This document shows, piece by piece, positions 14,021-17,451 of a DNA stretch of 17,451 nt; the stretch's first letter is position 1, and every line of letters starts with the position of its first letter. This DNA comes from an uncultured Clostridia bacterium. Its GTDB lineage: Bacteria > Bacillota_A > Clostridia > TANB77 > CAG-508. The notes beneath the pieces were generated by a model. That model was not told where the DNA came from, ran no database searches, and saw only the letters and a program-made list of their open reading frames with translations. The stretch covers positions 1 to 17,451 of the forward strand of contig CALXSA010000030.1 of assembly GCA_944390995.1 (NCBI GenBank), given 5' to 3'. Both the position numbers and the translations under genes were made by a program.

Positions 14021-14611
14021 ATGGTTATTGGAATAACTGGAAGCTCGGGGGCAGGCAAGAGTACAATATGTGAAATACTTGAAATAAAGTATAATGTGAA
14101 AGTGCTTAATGCGGACAAAATAGCGAGGAGACTATCTAAAAAGGGAACAAACTATACTAATGATATAGTTGAGAAGTTCGGAAATGATATTTTAGACGAA
14201 GACGGGGAGCTTAAAAGAGGAAGATTAGCTGAAATAATTTACAATGATGCAGAGAAAAGAAAAGAGCTTAACAACTGCACATTTAAGTACATAAGGGAAG
14301 AAATAGAAAAAGAAATAAAGGACGATGACACAATTTATATAATAGATGCTCCGTTGTTGTTTGAGTGCGAATTGGATAAGATTTGCGACAAGACTATAGG
14401 GGTTATATCGAAAAAAGAGTTACAGCTAGACAGAATTGTGGCGAGGGATAATATAGATTACGAAAGCGCGGAAAAGAGATTGCAGGCACAAGAGGAAAAT
14501 GAGTTCTATATTCAAAGATGCGACAGAATTATAGAAAACAACAACGACTTCGCACACATTGCGCAGAAAGTGGAAGAACTTGCCAAGGACTGGTCGCTCA
14601 TCCCAAGGTAG
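14021..14611 (+). CDS. coaE: Dephospho-CoA kinase
   Basis: Catalyses the last step of coenzyme A synthesis, ATP-dependent phosphorylation of the ribose 3'-hydroxyl of dephospho-CoA. The 196-residue P-loop kinase has GSSGAGKS at 7-14; most relatives have GGIGSGKS, so the loop is a mild variant with all key Gly, Lys and Ser present. The Asp of NADKIAR (D32) and the substrate-site DAPLLFE (109-115) are present, and the length is normal. GGAGGAA lies upstream of the ATG. It is the second gene after tmcAL. No terminator is visible before the dinB promoter. Confidence 0.96.
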   Translation: MVIGITGSSGAGKSTICEILEIKYNVKVLNADKIARRLSKKGTNYTNDIVEKFGNDILDEDGELKRGRLAEIIYNDAEKRKELNNCTFKYIREEIEKEIKDDDTIYIIDAPLLFECELDKICDKTIGVISKKELQLDRIVARDNIDYESAEKRLQAQEENEFYIQRCDRIIENNNDFAHIAQKVEELAKDWSLIPR

Positions 14612-14626
14612 CTCCACGTCCTAGTA

Positions 14627-14655
14627 TTGACTTTTGCAAACTTATGTTTTATAAT
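14627..14655 (+). promoter_or_regulatory. Strong dinB promoter
   Basis: TTGACT (14627-14632) and a perfect TATAAT (14650-14655) are separated by exactly 17 bases. The start would fall at about 14662, only some 10 bases before the dinB ATG, so the leader is little more than the ribosome binding site. Confidence 0.85.
14637..14650. promoter_or_regulatory. LexA-like SOS operator in the dinB promoter
   Basis: CAAACTTATGTTTT contains the 4+4 palindrome AAAC-N4-GTTT (14638-14649) and resembles the Gram-positive LexA box CGAAC-N4-GTTYG. It fills the spacer between the -35 and -10 boxes, where a bound repressor would block RNA polymerase. It sits upstream of a damage-tolerance polymerase, which supports the reading. 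Confidence 0.55.
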
Positions 14656-14671
14656 ATTGGCGGTGAGGCTT

Positions 14672-15892
14672 ATGGAAGCAAAACAAAGGCAAATTTTGCA
14701 CATTGATGTAAATAATGCGTTTTTAAGCTGGACAGCCATTGATAGATTGGCAAAAGGGGAAATGCTTGATATAAGAGAGATTGAGGCTGTGATTGGTGGA
14801 GATGAGACTAAAAGGTCTGGTATTGTTTTGGCAAAGAGTATGAAGGCAAAGGCGAGAGGTGTTTGCACTGGCGAAACTTTATATCAGGCTAGGTTAAAGT
14901 GCCCCAATTTACAGGTTTTTAAAGGAGAATATAAGAATTACAAAAAGCATTCGGAGGAGCTATACAACTTGCTATTGCAGTATACTGATAAAATAGAGAG
15001 ATTTAGCATAGATGAATGCTTTCTAGACATGACTGACTATCTAGGAAATGATAGCCTTATAAATAAAGCGTATGAGATAAAAAACAGAGTGAAGAAAGAG
15101 CTTGGCTTTACTGTAAATGTTGGAGTTGCGCATAATAAGTTATTGGCAAAAATGGCGTCAGACTTTACAAAGCCAGACAGAGTGCACACTTTGTTTGAAA
15201 ATGAAATAGAGGAAAAAATGTGGACACTGCCTGTTTCTGAGCTGTTCATGTTGGGAAGAAAAACCATTCCGAAGCTATATAATATGCGAATAAAAACAAT
15301 TGGAGACTTAGCGAAGCAAGACAAAAAGCTAATGATGGATAAGTTCGGAAAACATGGTCTCATAATGTGGGAGTATTCGAACGGGATAGATAATTCGCCT
15401 GTAAATTATATTAAAGAGAAGCCAAAGGGAATTGGCAATTCTGTTACATTACCAAGAGACTTAAACAAGATTGAGGATATAGAGAAAGTGCTTTTGACAC
15501 TGGCAGAGCAGGTGGCGTACAGGCTACGCAGACATAAAATGTATGCAAATGTGGTGAATGTGCAACTACGTACAAAGGAGTTTAAAGACTTCTCGCATCA
15601 GAAAAAGTTGCTGAACTCCACATCGAACACAAAGGATATTTATCAAGTTGCGAAAGAATTATTGCATGAGATGTATAAAAGAGGAACTGCAATTAGGCTT
15701 GTGGGGCTAAGAGTGGACAAGTTAGTTGATGTGGACGAAGTGCAGCTTTCGCTATTTAAAGGGGCGGAGGACAAAAAACAGGAGAAACTAGATGAGGTCG
15801 TAGACAAGTTAAAGCAGAAGTATGGCTACAACAGCATCACCAGAGCGGGAAAGCTCCATTCAGAGGAAGTTATAAAGCTAAAAGATGAGTAA
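14672..15892 (+). CDS. dinB: Y-family DNA polymerase IV (translesion)
   Basis: Copies past damaged bases without proofreading. The 406-residue protein carries the metal-binding D12 (HIDVNNAF) and the SIDE motif D114-E115 (RFSIDECFLD). F17 lines up with the steric-gate Phe of DinB, while the DxD-like second acid is Asn here, as in the HIDVNNAFLSW subgroup. Fingers, thumb (helix-hairpin-helix around 170-205) and little-finger domains are all covered. QLSLF at 358-362 is a beta-clamp-binding motif. A longer frame opens at 14627, but that ATG coincides with the -35 box, so the ATG at 14672 with GGTGAGG upstream is the start. The promoter contains a LexA-like site, predicting induction by DNA damage. 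The TAA is the first bases of a family B repeat. Confidence 0.94.
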   Translation: MEAKQRQILHIDVNNAFLSWTAIDRLAKGEMLDIREIEAVIGGDETKRSGIVLAKSMKAKARGVCTGETLYQARLKCPNLQVFKGEYKNYKKHSEELYNLLLQYTDKIERFSIDECFLDMTDYLGNDSLINKAYEIKNRVKKELGFTVNVGVAHNKLLAKMASDFTKPDRVHTLFENEIEEKMWTLPVSELFMLGRKTIPKLYNMRIKTIGDLAKQDKKLMMDKFGKHGLIMWEYSNGIDNSPVNYIKEKPKGIGNSVTLPRDLNKIEDIEKVLLTLAEQVAYRLRRHKMYANVVNVQLRTKEFKDFSHQKKLLNSTSNTKDIYQVAKELLHEMYKRGTAIRLVGLRVDKLVDVDEVQLSLFKGAEDKKQEKLDEVVDKLKQKYGYNSITRAGKLHSEEVIKLKDE

Positions 15893-15959
15893 TTTCGTTT
15901 TGGGGACAGGTCTCACGGCGAAAAAAATTTCGTTTTTGGGACAGGTCTCACGACGAAAG
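15890..15959 (+). repeat. Family B repeat array, two units, at the dinB stop
   Basis: Two units of TTTCGTTTTKGGGACAGGTC plus TCACG-CGAAA follow each other, and the first begins exactly with the dinB stop codon TAA. The orientation is the same as the 12094 array. The second unit ends where the upstream region of the next gene begins; a TATAAT at 15975-15980 without a good -35 may serve that gene. Confidence 0.9.
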
Positions 15960-16021
15960 CTAACTTATCTATTCTATAATTTAAAAGGATGGACAAGAAT
16001 TTAGGAGAGTGAGGGGATAGC

Positions 16022-17164
16022 ATGAAAAGTGAAACTATTAAAAAAATATTTTCGATAGGTTTAGGGCTTGCATGTGTCGTGATAATTTTGATAATATGTG
16101 CATTACTATTTAGCACAACAAATCTTGCAATAGATACAGGGCTAGCATTCGGGAGTTTGTTAATTACAGTATTTTTTTCTGTTTATCTAATGCCAGTTGT
16201 TGGCGCAGTGTTTTTAGTCTTAGCAATAATGTATGCAGTCAAAATGGTAAAATACAAGGAAGGCAAAGCTAAAAAAGTTATTACAATACTGGGAATTTTT
16301 GTATTGCTTGTGATTACATTTGTTGCAACATATATAACACTTTATCAATACCTTTTCACACGTGTAGGAGATATTACAGACACAATGCCATTTGTCCACA
16401 AGGCATTTGGAGTAATAACAATAATTCTTACAATATTTTTGTATATTACGTGGACTAAACAATTTAAACATATTGTTGATGCGGCTCAAGAGCAAATTGT
16501 GCAGGGTGACCCTATAAATGATAATGCTGACAATAGAAATAAAAAGATTATAATAGCGGTAATAATTATTGCGTGCATTGTAGGAATAGTGCTATTTCTG
16601 GTGTATGACGGAAGGAAGGATACAGGCCTAACAAACACAAAAAGTGAGCCATATAACCAAACCACAGCTAGCGATATGATGGAAGGCGACCAGGCTAATG
16701 GCGGAAGTGAGACTTATTATGTTAATGACGAAGATGGCTTTATGGTGTACTTAAGCAATCTTTGGAGAGATAGATACCAAGTCACAATATACAAGACAGA
16801 GGACCACGGAGAGAATTGGGAAGAAGTAGATACAGACTTGGACGAAGTATATATAGGCTCAGAATTCAAATTCTTAAGCGAAGAAATAGGTTTTGTGCAT
16901 GACCCATATGGTGGCGTGGATAGCTATGACACTGTAAAAATTACCAGAGATGGCGGCAAAACGTGGAAAGAGCTATCGGTAAACAAACCAAGTAGTATAA
17001 AAGAAAATAATATATTTTATAAGGACTTGCCAGAGATGGTGGACGGAAAGTTAGAGATAATTGCTTACACCGTAGCACCAGCAGAAAGCCAGAAATACAA
17101 GTATTATAAGTTTGAATCTGAGGACCTAGGCAAAACCTGGAACTATGTAGGAGTTGCAGATTAG
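16022..17164 (+). CDS. Membrane protein with extracytoplasmic Asp-box repeats
   Basis: I do not recognise a named family for this 380-residue protein. Hydrophobic segments lie at about 9-31, 41-58, 59-76, 85-112, 125-144 and 175-195, so five or six membrane passes. A polar C-terminal region (196-380) is presumably outside the cell. This region has three Asp-box (BNR) motifs of the form S/T-x-D-x-G-x-x-W: TEDHGENW (259-266), TRDGGKTW (308-315) and SEDLGKTW (366-373). Asp boxes mark turns in beta-propellers such as sialidases; three are too few for a full propeller and no catalytic residues are evident, so an enzymatic role cannot be claimed. GTGAGGGG lies just before the ATG. It is flanked by a family B repeat and a terminator, so it appears to be a single-gene unit, perhaps a surface sensor or binding protein. 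Confidence 0.85.
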   Translation: MKSETIKKIFSIGLGLACVVIILIICALLFSTTNLAIDTGLAFGSLLITVFFSVYLMPVVGAVFLVLAIMYAVKMVKYKEGKAKKVITILGIFVLLVITFVATYITLYQYLFTRVGDITDTMPFVHKAFGVITIILTIFLYITWTKQFKHIVDAAQEQIVQGDPINDNADNRNKKIIIAVIIIACIVGIVLFLVYDGRKDTGLTNTKSEPYNQTTASDMMEGDQANGGSETYYVNDEDGFMVYLSNLWRDRYQVTIYKTEDHGENWEEVDTDLDEVYIGSEFKFLSEEIGFVHDPYGGVDSYDTVKITRDGGKTWKELSVNKPSSIKENNIFYKDLPEMVDGKLEIIAYTVAPAESQKYKYYKFESEDLGKTWNYVGVAD

Positions 17165-17177
17165 GGAAAATAATATA

Positions 17178-17220
17178 AAAGCAAGTGGGGAGGATATTGG
17201 TTTTCCTACTTGCCTTTATA
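17178..17220. terminator. Probable bidirectional terminator
   Basis: GCAAGT (17181-17186) pairs with ACTTGC (17208-17213), with GGGA and TCC continuing the stem. Flanking A-rich and T-rich sequence gives a weak U-run to the right and a better one (TTTTATATTATTTT) to the left, serving the convergent Asp-box and nuclease genes. Confidence 0.6.
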
Positions 17221-17259
17221 TTGTATATATTAATTATTTAACATGTATCAAAGAGAAAA

Positions 17260-17451
17260 TCATAGAGCCTCAACTGCTTCCTTAGTAAGACCGGTTGTTT
17301 CAATAATCAATTCAATAGATATGCCTTTTTCCTTCATCTTCTTAGCAATTTCATTTTGCTTTTTGGCCTCACCTTCAGCACGTCCCTCAGCGCGTCCTTT
17401 AGCCTCGCCTTCCTCTAGGCCTTCCTGCTTTAACATGTTACTTTCCCATAT
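17260..17451 (-). CDS. Rpn/PD-(D/E)XK-type transposase-like nuclease, C-terminal part
   Basis: Only the last 63 residues are in the window; the gene continues beyond the right edge. The visible part begins IWESNMLKQEG, runs through a charged repeat rich in EGEAKGRAEGRAEGEAKK, and ends KMKEKGISIELIIETTGLTKEAVEAL. This tail of EG(R/E)AEG repeats followed by a short helix-turn-helix-like IIETTGLTKEEVE is characteristic of Rpn-family recombination-promoting nucleases (PDDEXK_2 putative transposases), common in multiple copies in gut Firmicutes. The catalytic PD-(D/E)XK core would lie upstream, outside the window, so activity cannot be judged. The in-frame repeats can vary in number by slippage. 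Confidence 0.75.
   Translation of the reverse strand: MWESNMLKQEGLEEGEAKGRAEGRAEGEAKKQNEIAKKMKEKGISIELIIETTGLTKEAVEAL

Noticed and set aside
14627..14671. Longer dinB with 15 extra N-terminal residues
   Set aside because: That ATG overlaps the -35 and the frame crosses the -10 of a near-perfect promoter, so it could not be translated from this transcript. The family starts next to HIDVNNAF.

Overview
The window reads as a low-GC, endospore-forming member of the Clostridia. The evidence is strongly AT-rich codons, strong AGGAGG-type ribosome binding sites, a SpoIIP homologue, a Firmicutes-style bifunctional Rel, and a recJ-rel-hisS neighbourhood. The species cannot be named from the sequence; an uncultivated gut Clostridia lineage is my inference.

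Region 1 (1-2800) is accessory DNA. It begins with a stand-alone MutS domain I-like fragment on the plus strand. This runs into the wreck of a MobV/Pre-type plasmid relaxase on the minus strand, whose N-terminal residues and C-terminal coiled coil survive in different frames with the catalytic middle deleted. A long palindrome upstream of the relaxase start is a candidate fossil transfer origin. Next comes a very small two-RNA locus: a 40-residue hydrophobic peptide on the minus strand and a convergent short RNA on the plus strand. The two share a two-way terminator and complementary 5' repeats, the layout of an Fst/par-like type I toxin-antitoxin system. A secreted, sortase-anchored VWA-domain surface protein follows.

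Region 2 (2890-10450) is core genome on the plus strand: recJ and a bifunctional (p)ppGpp synthetase/hydrolase (13 bases apart), then a glyoxalase II-like metallo-hydrolase and hisS (operon-like), then spoIIP. The spaces after rel, before spoIIP and after spoIIP carry copies or half-copies of a dispersed palindromic repeat (family A). Paired arms of its two full copies differ by compensatory changes.

Region 3 (10450-12770) has a minus-strand pair, a YbgC-like thioesterase followed by an acyl-ACP thioesterase, and rnhA. These are separated or flanked by a second repeat family (family B, about 35-36 bp units with a GGGACAGGTC core). Region 4 (12700-15960) runs rightward: tmcAL, coaE and dinB. 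Promoters of rnhA and tmcAL overlap divergently. dinB has its own near-consensus promoter, whose spacer holds a LexA-like AAAC-N4-GTTT palindrome. Family B recurs exactly at the dinB stop codon.

Region 5 (15960-17451) has a multi-pass membrane protein with three extracytoplasmic Asp-box repeats and, at the right edge on the minus strand, the C-terminal tail of an Rpn/PD-(D/E)XK-type transposase-like nuclease.

The best candidates for something undescribed are the type I toxin-antitoxin locus at about 847-1188 and the covarying family A palindromes.
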